Notes: generated by a model from the sequence alone, not told the origin. A DNA stretch of 24,548 bases from Ktedonobacteraceae bacterium (GCA_014896635.1 JADBKA010000054.1:1-24548), one strand, 5' to 3'. Shown: positions 7,960-15,864, numbered from the stretch's first letter. Translations and numbers: made by a program.

Positions 7960-7994
7960 AGTTCGCCGGAGGCAGGGGGAGATCTCAGCGAACT
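7960..7994 (+). other. 7-bp inverted repeat after nuoH
   Basis: AGTTCGC (7960-7966) and GCGAACT (7988-7994) pair perfectly around a 21-base loop, followed by TCCCTTTCCC, so there is no true T-run. It begins six bases after the nuoH stop. It could be a weak terminator or RNA-stability stem marking the end of the upstream part of the operon. Confidence 0.35.
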
Positions 7995-8086
7995 TCCCTT
8001 TCCCTGCTGCCCGGCAGGAGCGGATGGAGAAAGCGCAGAAGCCCTGCAATTCGCGCAATAATCAGATAGTGGGTGTAGCATGACTC

Positions 8087-8095
8087 TGGTATGAT
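8087..8095 (+). promoter_or_regulatory. Possible extended -10 promoter of the toxin-antitoxin pair
   Basis: TGGTATGAT matches the extended -10 pattern TGnTATAAT at all but one position. No good -35 box lies upstream. It is 47 bp before the antitoxin ATG, a plausible place for a private promoter of the inserted pair. Confidence 0.3.
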
Positions 8096-8142
8096 TGTGG
8101 TGAGCGAGTCAAGCGCAAGCCGGTAAATTCGAGGAGAAAGTT

Positions 8143-8370
8143 ATGTCAACCTACACATACCGCCAGATACTGGACCAGGCAGAGCAGTTGACTGAAGATG
8201 AGCAGTTGCAACTGATAGAGGATTTGATAGCAAGATTGCGTAAGAAGAGTCAAATCAAAGCAGTGCCTCGCCATAATATCATGGAACTGAAAGGACTGGG
8301 TAAGGAACTCTGGAGATCAATTGACGTGGACAGGTACATTGCCGAGGAGAGAGCCTCATGGGATGGGTAG
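8143..8370 (+). CDS. Putative antitoxin of a PIN-domain toxin
   Basis: This 75-residue protein is encoded immediately upstream of a PIN-domain protein and overlaps it by 13 bp, the usual antitoxin position. ATG 8143 follows GAGGAGAAAG. Residues 1-35 look like a mostly helical segment (QILDQAEQLTEDEQLQLIED). The C-terminal part (HNIMELKGLGKELW, then VDRYIAEERASWDG) resembles the toxin-neutralising tail of short antitoxins found beside PIN toxins. I cannot assign a DNA-binding fold with confidence. Base composition is visibly more AT-rich than the flanking nuo genes, which suggests acquisition. The antitoxin role is inferred from size and position. Confidence 0.7.
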   Translation: MSTYTYRQILDQAEQLTEDEQLQLIEDLIARLRKKSQIKAVPRHNIMELKGLGKELWRSIDVDRYIAEERASWDG

Positions 8371-8804
8371 ATCCGCTAAAGGGATACGTAGTGGGATTGG
8401 ATACTGCTCCTCTAATTTATTTCATCGAGGAGCATCCGGTATATGCAGATGTGGTTGATCCTTTCTTCGAGGCTGTAGGGAGAGGAGAGATACAAGTTGT
8501 TACTTCTGTTATAACGTTTCTCGAAGTGCTAGTTCTGCCCATAAGAAGTGGGAATGTTGAATTAGCTCGCAAGTATCAGGATATTCTGTTTAACACAACC
8601 GGCCTGAATACTGTTGCTCTTTCTCCACATGTTGCTGAGGAAGCTGCGCGATTACGTGCGTTTCATAGAATTGCTACTCCTGACGCGATTCAGGTAGCTA
8701 CAGCTATTGCTGTATCTGCATCATACTTTCTCACTAATGATTTACATTTGCCGCTGCTGTCTGGCTTGCGAGTGCTTAGAGTAGATGAATTGAGAACGAG
8801 TTAA
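8358..8804 (+). CDS. PIN-domain ribonuclease toxin, VapC-like
   Basis: This 148-residue protein has the PIN fold of Mg2+-dependent endoribonuclease toxins, which typically cut tRNA or rRNA. The acidic catalytic set looks complete: Asp15 (GLDTAPLIYFIE), Glu56 (ITFLEVL), Asp109 (TPDAIQVATA) and Asp128 (TNDLHL). The start ATG 8358 has GAGGAGAG eight bases upstream and lies within the antitoxin gene. The sequence uses many A/T-ending and rare-type codons (ATA, AGA, TTA) unlike the nuo genes around it. It stands between nuoH and nuoI in the same orientation, so nuo read-through would also transcribe it. PIN family is sure; toxin activity is inferred. Confidence 0.88.
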   Translation: MGWVDPLKGYVVGLDTAPLIYFIEEHPVYADVVDPFFEAVGRGEIQVVTSVITFLEVLVLPIRSGNVELARKYQDILFNTTGLNTVALSPHVAEEAARLRAFHRIATPDAIQVATAIAVSASYFLTNDLHLPLLSGLRVLRVDELRTS

Positions 8805-8839
8805 CGATTTGTCACTTCTCTCAATTTAAGGAGTCTGTA

Positions 8840-9463
8840 ATGTCTTTTGATATCATCAAGGGTCTGGCAACGACCCTGAAGAATATGGGAAGGAAGCCGA
8901 CTACCGTCTCCTACCCGGAAGAGGAGCGTCAGTTGCCGCCGCGTTTTCGTGGTCGGCATGTGCTGCACCGCTACGATAACGGGCTGGAACGCTGTGTCGG
9001 CTGTTACCTCTGCGCCGGAGCGTGTCCGGCTGACGCCATCTATATTGAGGCCGAGGAGAACACCGACGAGAATCGTGTCTCGCCGGGCGAGCGATATGCC
9101 AGAGTGTTTGACATAAATATGCTGCGCTGTATCTTCTGCGGCTATTGCCAGGCGGCATGTCCTACCGGCGCGATCACACTGGAGAAGGTGTATAAACTGG
9201 CCTCGTACTATCCAGAGGATATGGTTTACCATAAAGAGCAACTGCTTGAGCCGAAAGGGCAGGCGACTGTCGGTTCAAACGAAGTCTGGACCGACCCGGC
9301 ACCAGAACCGGAAGAGGCGCCGCAGCCTGTGCCACAGAAGACTGGCGTCTTCGATGGCTCTCAGGCCAATGCTGCCGCCGTCGGTCTCGGCAACCTGCGA
9401 ACTGAGAGTGCAGTGCTCTTTACTGACGAGGAGCAAGACGAAGACAGAAGGAAACTGCGATGA
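8840..9463 (+). CDS. nuoI: NADH-quinone oxidoreductase subunit I (two 4Fe-4S)
   Basis: This ferredoxin-like 23-kDa-type subunit carries clusters N6a and N6b between NuoG and NuoB. It has two classical motifs: Cys52, 55, 58 (CVGCYLC) with Cys62 (ACPAD), and Cys97, 100, 103 (CIFCGYC) with Cys107 (ACPTG). ATG 8840 has AAGGAG (8828-8833) six bases upstream. Of 207 residues, about the last 70 form an extension rich in Pro, Glu and Gln, ending in the charged stretch DEEQDEDRRKLR; the family core ends near residue 137. The stop overlaps the nuoJ start (ATGA). Its own strong ribosome-binding site allows translation after the inserted toxin gene. Confidence 0.96.
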   Translation: MSFDIIKGLATTLKNMGRKPTTVSYPEEERQLPPRFRGRHVLHRYDNGLERCVGCYLCAGACPADAIYIEAEENTDENRVSPGERYARVFDINMLRCIFCGYCQAACPTGAITLEKVYKLASYYPEDMVYHKEQLLEPKGQATVGSNEVWTDPAPEPEEAPQPVPQKTGVFDGSQANAAAVGLGNLRTESAVLFTDEEQDEDRRKLR

Positions 9464-9990
9464 CGTTTGAAATCGTAACATTTTTTGTACTGGCTGTTGC
9501 CAGCATCGCCTCTGCGCTGGGTGTTATTCTTTTCAAGAACGCGGTCTACAGCGCCCTGAGCCTGATACTGACGCTCCTGTTCCTGGCGATGTTCTACCTG
9601 CAACTGGGGGCCATGTTCATCGCCATTGTGCAGATCTTGATCTATGCCGGCGCGATCATGGTGCTCTTTCTCTTCGTCGTCACCATGCTCGCGCCCGAAG
9701 TCGGCGATGTGGAGCAGCGCGACCGCCTGCCCTGGCAGCGCATCGTAGCGATTGTGCTTGGCCTGGTGCTGGTGGGTTCTCTCAGCTATTTGCTCTTTAC
9801 CGGCACTCAGCTCTCTCCTGATGCTGTGGCAAAGGGTGGTCAGAAACTCTCGCTTGTCGTGCAGCAGCAGGGCAATATCGAGGCATTCGGGCAGGCGCTT
9901 TTTCACGGCTTCCTGTTCCCGTTTGAAGTTACCAGCCTGTTAATCGTCGTTGCCATTCTCGGCGCGCTGATTTTTGGTCGCAGAGCATAG
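9460..9990 (+). CDS. nuoJ: NADH-quinone oxidoreductase subunit J
   Basis: This small membrane subunit of 176 residues packs between NuoH and the antiporter-like subunits. Its third helix is the one whose twisting is proposed to gate proton transfer. Several hydrophobic helices are visible: residues 1-21, a pair around 25-75 that includes AVYSALSLILTLLFLAMFYL and LGAMFIAIVQILIYAGAIMVLFLFVVTML, one near 90-107, and one at the C-terminus. The segments FKNAVYSALS and QILIYAGAIMVLFLFV are family signatures. It starts by a 4-bp overlap with nuoI. A repeat copy follows directly. Confidence 0.95.
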   Translation: MTFEIVTFFVLAVASIASALGVILFKNAVYSALSLILTLLFLAMFYLQLGAMFIAIVQILIYAGAIMVLFLFVVTMLAPEVGDVEQRDRLPWQRIVAIVLGLVLVGSLSYLLFTGTQLSPDAVAKGGQKLSLVVQQQGNIEAFGQALFHGFLFPFEVTSLLIVVAILGALIFGRRA

Positions 9991-9992
9991 GG

Positions 9993-10036
9993 AGGTCCGG
10001 GGGCAGCGCCCCTGGCGGGGTACAAGGGGTGTCCTC
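9993..10036. repeat. Interspersed GC-rich palindromic repeat, copy C (degenerate)
   Basis: AGGTCCGGGGGCAGCGCCCC followed by TGGCGGGG and AAGGGGTGTCC matches the first two thirds of copy B in order and orientation. The AAAACTCTTTTT end is lost. It begins two bases after the nuoJ stop. The gap up to nuoK also has the short direct repeat TTAGTAGA. Confidence 0.6.
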
Positions 10037-10086
10037 TTAAGCCTTCGCTCAAATTAGTAGATTAGTAGAAGCGTGGAGAGAAGAAA

Positions 10087-10386
10087 ATGTCCTTATCAGG
10101 TTATCTGATCGTGAGCGCCATCCTTTTCACCATCGGCGTCGTCGGCGTGCTGGTGAGGCGCAACCCGCTGATCATTTTCATGTCAATCGAATTGATGCTC
10201 AATGCAGTCAATCTCTCGTTTGTGGCCTTATCAAGATTTCTCGACTCAGCCGATGGACAGATGTTTGTCTTCATCGTATTGACCGTTGCTGCTGCCGAAG
10301 TCGTGGTGGGCCTGGCATTGATTGTCTCGATCTTCCGCACACGCCGCAATATCGACGTGGACGAGATGAACGTATTGCGAGGCTAA
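10087..10386 (+). CDS. nuoK: NADH-quinone oxidoreductase subunit K
   Basis: This three-helix membrane subunit of 99 residues is similar to MrpC and takes part in the central charged axis of proton transfer. Both buried glutamates are present: one in the second helix ([13 protein letters not shown]) and one in the third ([11 protein letters not shown]). Length matches the family norm of about 100. ATG 10087 follows GGAGAG (10075-10080) with six bases between. nuoL starts six bases after the stop. Confidence 0.96.
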   Translation: MSLSGYLIVSAILFTIGVVGVLVRRNPLIIFMSIELMLNAVNLSFVALSRFLDSADGQMFVFIVLTVAAAEVVVGLALIVSIFRTRRNIDVDEMNVLRG

Positions 10387-10392
10387 GTACGT

Positions 10393-12402
10393 ATGGCGAA
10401 TCTCAGTTTATGGGTATTACTGCTGCCCTTGCTCGGATTTATCATCCTGGGCTTACTGGGGCGGTTCCTGTCCAGATCTACGATTCTCACGGTGGCCTGG
10501 GGAGCCTGTGGCCTGGCATTTCTGCTGGCCGCACTCAACTTCTTCTCGATGCTCGGCACACCCGCTGCCAGCCGTGTGAGCGACCAGGCGATATACACCT
10601 GGGTTATTTCTGGCGCGACCGCAGCCCATCCTTTCAGTGTTACATTCGGCTTACTGCTGGACCCGCTCTCGGCGACTATGCTGCTGATCGTGACCGGCGT
10701 GGGCCTGTTGATTCACATCTACTCGGCAGGATACATGGAAGGCGATCCTGGGTTCTGGCGCTTCTTCGCTTATATGAACTTCTTTATCTTTGCGATGGTG
10801 CTGCTGGTAACGGCCAATAACTTCCTGTTCCTGCTCGTTGGCTGGGGCCTGGTTGGCCTGGCTTCGTTCTTGCTGATCGGCTTCTGGTACCAGCGCCGTT
10901 CAGCCGTTGCAGCCGCGCAGAAGGCATTCGTCATCAACGTGATTGGTGATTTTGGCCTGATGCTGGCAATTTTTCTGATCTTCCTGACGTTCGGCTTTGT
11001 AGACTATCACAACGTCTTCGCCAATGTCAGCAAGCAACTTCCGGTGGGTAGCATCACAGCGACGGCCATCACGCTGCTGCTCTTCCTGGCCTGTACTGCC
11101 AAATCGGCCCAGTTGCCGCTCTACATGTGGCTGCCGGATGCGATGGAAGGTCCGACACCCGTGAGCGCGCTGATTCACGCGGCGACGATGGTGACAGCCG
11201 GTGTCTATCTCGTTGCGCGTGCGCACCCGCTTTTCGAGGCCGCGCCTATCGCGTTGAACGTCGTGGCAGGTATTGGCGGCGCGACGGCGCTTTTTGCCGC
11301 GAGCATCGCGCTCTTCCAGCTTGACATCAAGCGCGTGCTGGCCTACTCGACTATCAGCCAGCTTGGCTATATGTTCATGGGTGAGGGCGTTCGTAACTAC
11401 ACGTCCGGCATCTTTCACCTGACCACGCACGCCTACTTCAAAGCTCTGCTCTTCCTGGCTGCCGGCGCCGTTATTCACGCTCTGGCCGGCGAGCAGGATA
11501 TGCGCAAGATGGGCGGCCTGCGCCAGCGTCTCCCCATCACCTTCTGGACGTTCCTGCTGGCCGCTCTGGCTATCAGCGGCATTCCGCCGCTCTCAGGCTT
11601 CTGGAGTAAAGACGAGATTCTCGGTTCGCTGCTCGGCCAGGCCAGCGGAACGGGCAATCCCTGGTTCTATGTGCTGTGGGGTGTTGGCCTGCTGACCGCT
11701 GCTCTGACTGCTTTCTATATGTTCCGCCTTTTCTTCGGCATCTTCCTGGGCAACTATCGTGGCGCCGCCGCAGTCGTGCATACAGGTGAAGAGCACGAAG
11801 CAGAAGAGGAAGAAGAGAATGGCCATGCCCATCATCGCGCAGTTGCGTATTACGACATCCACGAAGCGCCGGGCGTGATGACGTTCCCCCTGGTCGTACT
11901 GGCACTGCTCTCGGTGATTGGTGGCTTCGTCGGCTCATTCGCGCTCTTTGGTCCAGCCGCCGCTCGCTGGTCTCCGCTGGCGAATTTCCTGGCTCCTGTG
12001 CTCGGTCAGCCGCATGAGATCTCGCTTGTGTTGAACTGGACCTCGACTGGCCTGAGCATCGTCGCCGGACTACTTGGCATTCTTGTCGCCTGGCTGCTTT
12101 ACAGGCGCGGCTTCGCGTATAAAGAGAATGCCAACCCGCTCTATCAGTTCGCTTTCCACAAATATTATGTGGACGAGGCGCTCTCGTTCGCGCTGGTCAA
12201 ACCGGTTGAAGGCATCGGACGCCTGGCGACGCGCGGCCTTGAAGGTTTCACACTCGATGGCGCCAGTCGCGGCATCGGCAGCATCTTTAGAGGATTCAGC
12301 ACAGGATTGCGTTACCTGCAAAGCGGCTACATGCGTAACTATGCCCTGGCGATTCTGATCGGGGCTGTACTGATTATCGTCTATTACGTGGTGAGGGGGT
12401 AG
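10393..12402 (+). CDS. nuoL: NADH-quinone oxidoreductase subunit L (antiporter-like)
   Basis: This distal antiporter-like proton-pumping subunit of 669 residues ends in the long lateral helix that lies along the membrane arm. Typical segments are LPLYMWLPDAMEGPTPVSAL, HAATMVTAGVYL and GIPPLSGFWSKDEIL. The TM7 Lys (Lys237, TAKSAQ), the Lys of AYFKALLF and the TM12 Lys (Lys406, WSKDE) are kept. The usual TM5 Glu is missing: the segment reads GWGLVGLASFLLIGFW, so Gly152 stands where family members have Glu. A loop at about 463-491 is rich in Glu and His. The start ATG 10393 has GAGG about ten bases upstream, at the end of nuoK. Confidence 0.96.
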   Translation: MANLSLWVLLLPLLGFIILGLLGRFLSRSTILTVAWGACGLAFLLAALNFFSMLGTPAASRVSDQAIYTWVISGATAAHPFSVTFGLLLDPLSATMLLIVTGVGLLIHIYSAGYMEGDPGFWRFFAYMNFFIFAMVLLVTANNFLFLLVGWGLVGLASFLLIGFWYQRRSAVAAAQKAFVINVIGDFGLMLAIFLIFLTFGFVDYHNVFANVSKQLPVGSITATAITLLLFLACTAKSAQLPLYMWLPDAMEGPTPVSALIHAATMVTAGVYLVARAHPLFEAAPIALNVVAGIGGATALFAASIALFQLDIKRVLAYSTISQLGYMFMGEGVRNYTSGIFHLTTHAYFKALLFLAAGAVIHALAGEQDMRKMGGLRQRLPITFWTFLLAALAISGIPPLSGFWSKDEILGSLLGQASGTGNPWFYVLWGVGLLTAALTAFYMFRLFFGIFLGNYRGAAAVVHTGEEHEAEEEEENGHAHHRAVAYYDIHEAPGVMTFPLVVLALLSVIGGFVGSFALFGPAAARWSPLANFLAPVLGQPHEISLVLNWTSTGLSIVAGLLGILVAWLLYRRGFAYKENANPLYQFAFHKYYVDEALSFALVKPVEGIGRLATRGLEGFTLDGASRGIGSIFRGFSTGLRYLQSGYMRNYALAILIGAVLIIVYYVVRG

Positions 12403-12407
12403 CAGTC

Positions 12408-13940
12408 ATGTTTCACTACTGGTTAACAATCGTTACATTTCTTCCGTTGCTCGGCGGCATCGTAACGCTGCTGCTACCCGACAACCGCCTGAGCATCGTT
12501 CGCTGGACGGCGCTTGGCTTTGCGTTGCTGAACCTGATTGTGGCCGTGGTGATCGGCCTGCTCTACGCGGCGACCAACACCAGCAGCGCCTATCTGGGGA
12601 CGTACCAGCTCCAGGATACGGTGCAATGGATTCCCACGCTCGGTATTAACTACAGCCTGGCCGTCGATGGCATCAGCGTTCTGCTGCTCCTGTTGACATC
12701 GCTACTGACGGCGGTCAGTATCGGAGCTTCGTTCAGCATTGAGCGTAAAGTCAAGCATTACATGGCTTTTATGCTGCTGATGGAAAGTGGCATTATCGGC
12801 GTGTTCCTGGCAGCCAATCTCTTTTTGTTCTACATCTTCTGGGAACTCATGCTGATTCCTGCCTACTTCCTGGTTGGAAGTTGGGGAGGCGAGCGCCGCA
12901 TCTACGCAGCGTTCAAGTTTTTGCTCTATACCTCGGTTGGTAGCCTGTTGATGCTGGCGGGCATTATCGCGCTTGGCTATTATCACCAGGTGGCAGCAGG
13001 AGGCAGCTACACGCTCGAACTCTCCAGCCTGCTCAATACCAAACTGGACGGCACGATCCAGCTCTGGCTCTTCCTGGCGTTCGCAGTAGCGTTCGCCGTC
13101 AAAGTACCGTTTTTCCCACTACATAGCTGGCTGCCTGATGCTTACAGCGAGGCCCCGGCTCCCGTGACTGCGATGCTGGCTGGCGCGATGACGAAAACCG
13201 GTGCGTACGGCTTCCTGCGCCTCTGCATTCCGCTCTTCCCACAGGCGGCCCAGACGCTGGCACCACTCTTCAGCATTCTGGCAGTTATCAGCATTCTCTA
13301 CAGCGCCATCCTGGCCCTGACACAGAGCGATCTGAAGCGCCTGATCGGTTACTCCAGCATCAGCCACCTGGGAGTGGTCATGCTCGGCATGTTCGCCTTT
13401 AATATCCAGGGCGTTGAGGGATCGGTGATGCAGATGGTCAACCACGGCATCACTATCGTGGCGCTCTTCCTGCTCATCGGCTTCCTGGAGACGCGCACGG
13501 GGACACGCCGCCTGAGCGATTTCGGTGGCCTGTCGTGGCGTGTACCGGTGCTGGCAACGGTGATGTGCATTGCCTCGCTCTCCTCGCTCGGCCTGCCCGG
13601 CCTGAACAGCTTTGCCGGCGAATTCGTGGCGCTGCTCGGCGTCTTCCGCAGCAATGTCGTATATGGTGTACTGGCGACGGCTGTGGTAATCCCTGCCGCG
13701 TGGTATATGTTGCGCTTCTTCCTGGGCATCATGCAGGGACCACCCCAGACTGAGAGATCTGTAGGGGCCAGTATACGTAAGAAGACGCTGGCGGATATGA
13801 GCCTGGGCGAATTCGGCGTGCTGGCGCCGTTGCTGGCGTTGATCTTCTACATTGGCGTGCAGCCTCTGCCTCTGACGTTCCTGATGGAGCCGTCGGTACT
13901 CAATACGATGCAGGCTCTTGGTAGTGCGTTTATTAAATGA
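12408..13940 (+). CDS. nuoM: NADH-quinone oxidoreductase subunit M (antiporter-like)
   Basis: This middle antiporter-like proton-pumping subunit has 510 residues and about 14 hydrophobic helices. The essential charged residues are visible: Glu146 in TM5 (FWELMLIPAYFLVG) and Lys232 in TM7 (FAVKVPFFPLHSWLPDAYSEAP). The segments PAPVTAMLAG and GLPGLNSFAGEF are family signatures. ATG 12408 follows GAGGGGG, and the gap from nuoL is five bases, so the two are probably co-translated. Length and motifs are normal. Confidence 0.97.
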   Translation: MFHYWLTIVTFLPLLGGIVTLLLPDNRLSIVRWTALGFALLNLIVAVVIGLLYAATNTSSAYLGTYQLQDTVQWIPTLGINYSLAVDGISVLLLLLTSLLTAVSIGASFSIERKVKHYMAFMLLMESGIIGVFLAANLFLFYIFWELMLIPAYFLVGSWGGERRIYAAFKFLLYTSVGSLLMLAGIIALGYYHQVAAGGSYTLELSSLLNTKLDGTIQLWLFLAFAVAFAVKVPFFPLHSWLPDAYSEAPAPVTAMLAGAMTKTGAYGFLRLCIPLFPQAAQTLAPLFSILAVISILYSAILALTQSDLKRLIGYSSISHLGVVMLGMFAFNIQGVEGSVMQMVNHGITIVALFLLIGFLETRTGTRRLSDFGGLSWRVPVLATVMCIASLSSLGLPGLNSFAGEFVALLGVFRSNVVYGVLATAVVIPAAWYMLRFFLGIMQGPPQTERSVGASIRKKTLADMSLGEFGVLAPLLALIFYIGVQPLPLTFLMEPSVLNTMQALGSAFIK

Positions 13941-13962
13941 TTCGTCGGTTGGGCGCAAAAAG

Positions 13963-14047
13963 AGAAGCCATTGAGGTTCTTATCGGAAACGCTTGACTGG
14001 ATCAACCTCTCAAGCTATATTAGAGGTGCAGCGTCGGAATGGCTTCT
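13963..14047. promoter_or_regulatory. Nested inverted repeats around the nuoN promoter
   Basis: AGAAGCCATT (13963-13972) and AATGGCTTCT (14038-14047) are perfect 10-bp inverted repeats enclosing the promoter at 13993-14021. Inside, ACCTCT (14005-14010) and AGAGGT (14022-14027) flank the -10 box, and GAGGTT (13973-13978) could instead pair with AACCTC (14004-14009). The two inner pairings exclude each other. It may be an operator or an RNA switch; this is inference from the sequence alone. Confidence 0.4.
13993..14021 (+). promoter_or_regulatory. Sigma-70-type promoter for nuoN
   Basis: TTGACT (13993-13998), a 17-base spacer and TATATT (14016-14021) match the consensus at five of six positions in each box with the ideal spacing. 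Expected start of transcription is near 14028, giving a leader of about 54 bases before the nuoN ATG. Confidence 0.65.
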
Positions 14048-14081
14048 GAAGCCCGTCAGGAATTGAAACAGGGATTGAAAT

Positions 14082-15776
14082 ATGACGTTTACATACACGG
14101 TTCCCCCACTCGATTGGGGACGCATTGCGCCGCTGCTGGTGCTGGCGGGCATGGCGCTGATCGTCATGCTCGTCGATCTGTTGCTGCCGCACGCCGGGGA
14201 GAAATCGAAGCATACCGGCCCGCAAAACTTTCTGGTGCTGCCCATTCTCTCTTTGCTGGGAGTCCTGGGCGCACTGGCGGCAGTCATCACGCTCTACGTG
14301 ACGGGTGATCAGCGGCCAGCTTTCAACTTCATGGTTGGTTCTGACCAGGGATCGCTCTATGGCTCTCTCGCCATCCTGGCAGCCTGCGGCATTGGCATCT
14401 TGCTCTCACCGGCCTATCTCAAACGGCTGAATCTGGTACACCAGGGCGAATACTATGCGCTGTTGCTGCTGGCAACGGTTGGCATGCTGCTGCTGGCGTC
14501 GGCGACCAGCTTCGTGATCGTCTTCGTGGGCCTGGAGATGCTCTCCCTGGCTCTCTATATCCTGTGTAGCTATGTTGCGCGCCGCAGCGCATCGCAGGAA
14601 GCGGGCATGAAATATTTCCTGCTCAGTTCATTCGCTTCGGCTTTCCTGCTCTATGGTATTGCGCTGATCTATGGTGCAACTGGCAGCACAACCTTCCAGA
14701 GCATTGCTGGCTTCGTCGCGGCCCACAAACAGAGCACGACGTTACTTTTCATCGGCTTGAGCCTGCTGGCTGTTGGCTTCGCCTTCAAGGTCTCGGCTAT
14801 CCCTTTCCACGCCTGGACACCTGACGTCTACCAGGGCGCGCCAGCTCCGGTGACGGCCTTCATGTCGGTCGGCACCAAAGCGGCGGCGCTGATCGCGTTC
14901 GCGCGCGTTTTCGACTTCGTGCTCGCACCTATCGCCGCCGACTGGACACCCGTGATCTGGACTATTGCAGTGTTGACAATCGTCTTTGGCAATATCATGG
15001 CTATCGTGCAGAGCAACGTCAAGCGCATGCTCGCTTACTCCAGTATCGCGCATGGCGGCTACCTGCTGATCGGCATTGTGGCAGGAGTAGTTGGCGGTAA
15101 GAACAGCGCCATTGGCACGGCGGCGATCCTCTTCTATCTGCTCTGCTATGCTTTCATGAATACGGGAGCGTTTGGCGTAGTGTCGATGCTTGAGCGCAGT
15201 GATAACTCAGGGACAAGCGCACAGGATCTGCGTGGCCTGTGGTTTCGTCGCCCGGTGCTGGCTGGTTTCCTGGCCTTCTTTCTGCTGGCGCTGGCAGGCT
15301 TCCCGCCGCTGGCAGGCTTCGCTTCCAAGTATTACCTGTTCTATGCCGCGCTGGTGCAGGGCTATCCCGAACTGTTGATCATCGGTGTGCTCGCCAGTGT
15401 ACTCGGCATGTACTACTATCTGCGCATTATCGCCACGATGTTTATGGAATACCGCGAGGTAGCACCGGCAGCCGCGCCGGCGACAGCAGCTCCTTTAACT
15501 TCGCCTGCCGGGCGCACTCGCCCGGCCAGTGGCGGACTCGCTACCGGCGGAACTGCAACGGCGGTCGCAGCAAAACCTGCTGCGACCGCAGCCCCTGCTG
15601 CACCAGCGGCATCTACAGGAGTTGAAGAGAGCGCAGAAGAGAGTGGTGAGCACTCCTGGCTGTCATGGACCGGCCTGGGCATCGCCGCACTCGGCACGCT
15701 GGCAATGGGAACGGTGCTGCCTTTCTGGCTGGTGAACCTGGCTCAGCAAGCAGCACAGACGCTGCTGACCAGGTAA
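14082..15776 (+). CDS. nuoN: NADH-quinone oxidoreductase subunit N (antiporter-like)
   Basis: This is the antiporter-like proton-pumping subunit nearest NuoK, with 564 residues. The TM5 Glu (Glu152, VGLEMLSLALY) and the TM7 Lys (FAFKVSAIPFHAWTPDVYQGAP) are present. The segment LAGFPPLAGFASKYYLF is typical. ATG 14082 follows CAGGGA. An unusual low-complexity insertion, rich in Ala, Pro and Thr and ending in acidic residues (about 459-525), separates the last helix (WLSWTGLGIAALGTL) from the rest; most NuoN proteins have only a short loop there. The gene has its own promoter-like sequence, is last in the operon and is followed by strong terminators. Confidence 0.96.
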   Translation: MTFTYTVPPLDWGRIAPLLVLAGMALIVMLVDLLLPHAGEKSKHTGPQNFLVLPILSLLGVLGALAAVITLYVTGDQRPAFNFMVGSDQGSLYGSLAILAACGIGILLSPAYLKRLNLVHQGEYYALLLLATVGMLLLASATSFVIVFVGLEMLSLALYILCSYVARRSASQEAGMKYFLLSSFASAFLLYGIALIYGATGSTTFQSIAGFVAAHKQSTTLLFIGLSLLAVGFAFKVSAIPFHAWTPDVYQGAPAPVTAFMSVGTKAAALIAFARVFDFVLAPIAADWTPVIWTIAVLTIVFGNIMAIVQSNVKRMLAYSSIAHGGYLLIGIVAGVVGGKNSAIGTAAILFYLLCYAFMNTGAFGVVSMLERSDNSGTSAQDLRGLWFRRPVLAGFLAFFLLALAGFPPLAGFASKYYLFYAALVQGYPELLIIGVLASVLGMYYYLRIIATMFMEYREVAPAAAPATAAPLTSPAGRTRPASGGLATGGTATAVAAKPAATAAPAAPAASTGVEESAEESGEHSWLSWTGLGIAALGTLAMGTVLPFWLVNLAQQAAQTLLTR

Positions 15777-15793
15777 ACGTGGGTACTTCCAAA

Positions 15794-15832
15794 CCCCGTC
15801 ATAAATGGCGGGGCTACAGATTTCCCCTTTTT
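15794..15832 (+). terminator. Terminator-like structure with two competing hairpins after nuoN
   Basis: CCCCGTCA pairs with TGGCGGGG (15794-15813, one T-G wobble). Alternatively GGGG (15810-15813) pairs with CCCC (15824-15827), which is followed directly by TTTTT (15828-15832). The two use the same GGGG and exclude each other. The second form would terminate transcription. The first hairpin resembles ends of IS200/IS605-type elements, but no transposase is near. Confidence 0.5.
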
Positions 15833-15864
15833 CTTCATCGTGAGAGAGGAGAAAAAAAAGATCT

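Noticed and set aside
13119..13958. A 279-codon minus-strand frame opposite nuoM
   Set aside because: It is very rich in Gln, Arg and His as expected from antisense of membrane-protein codons, and nuoM is certain.
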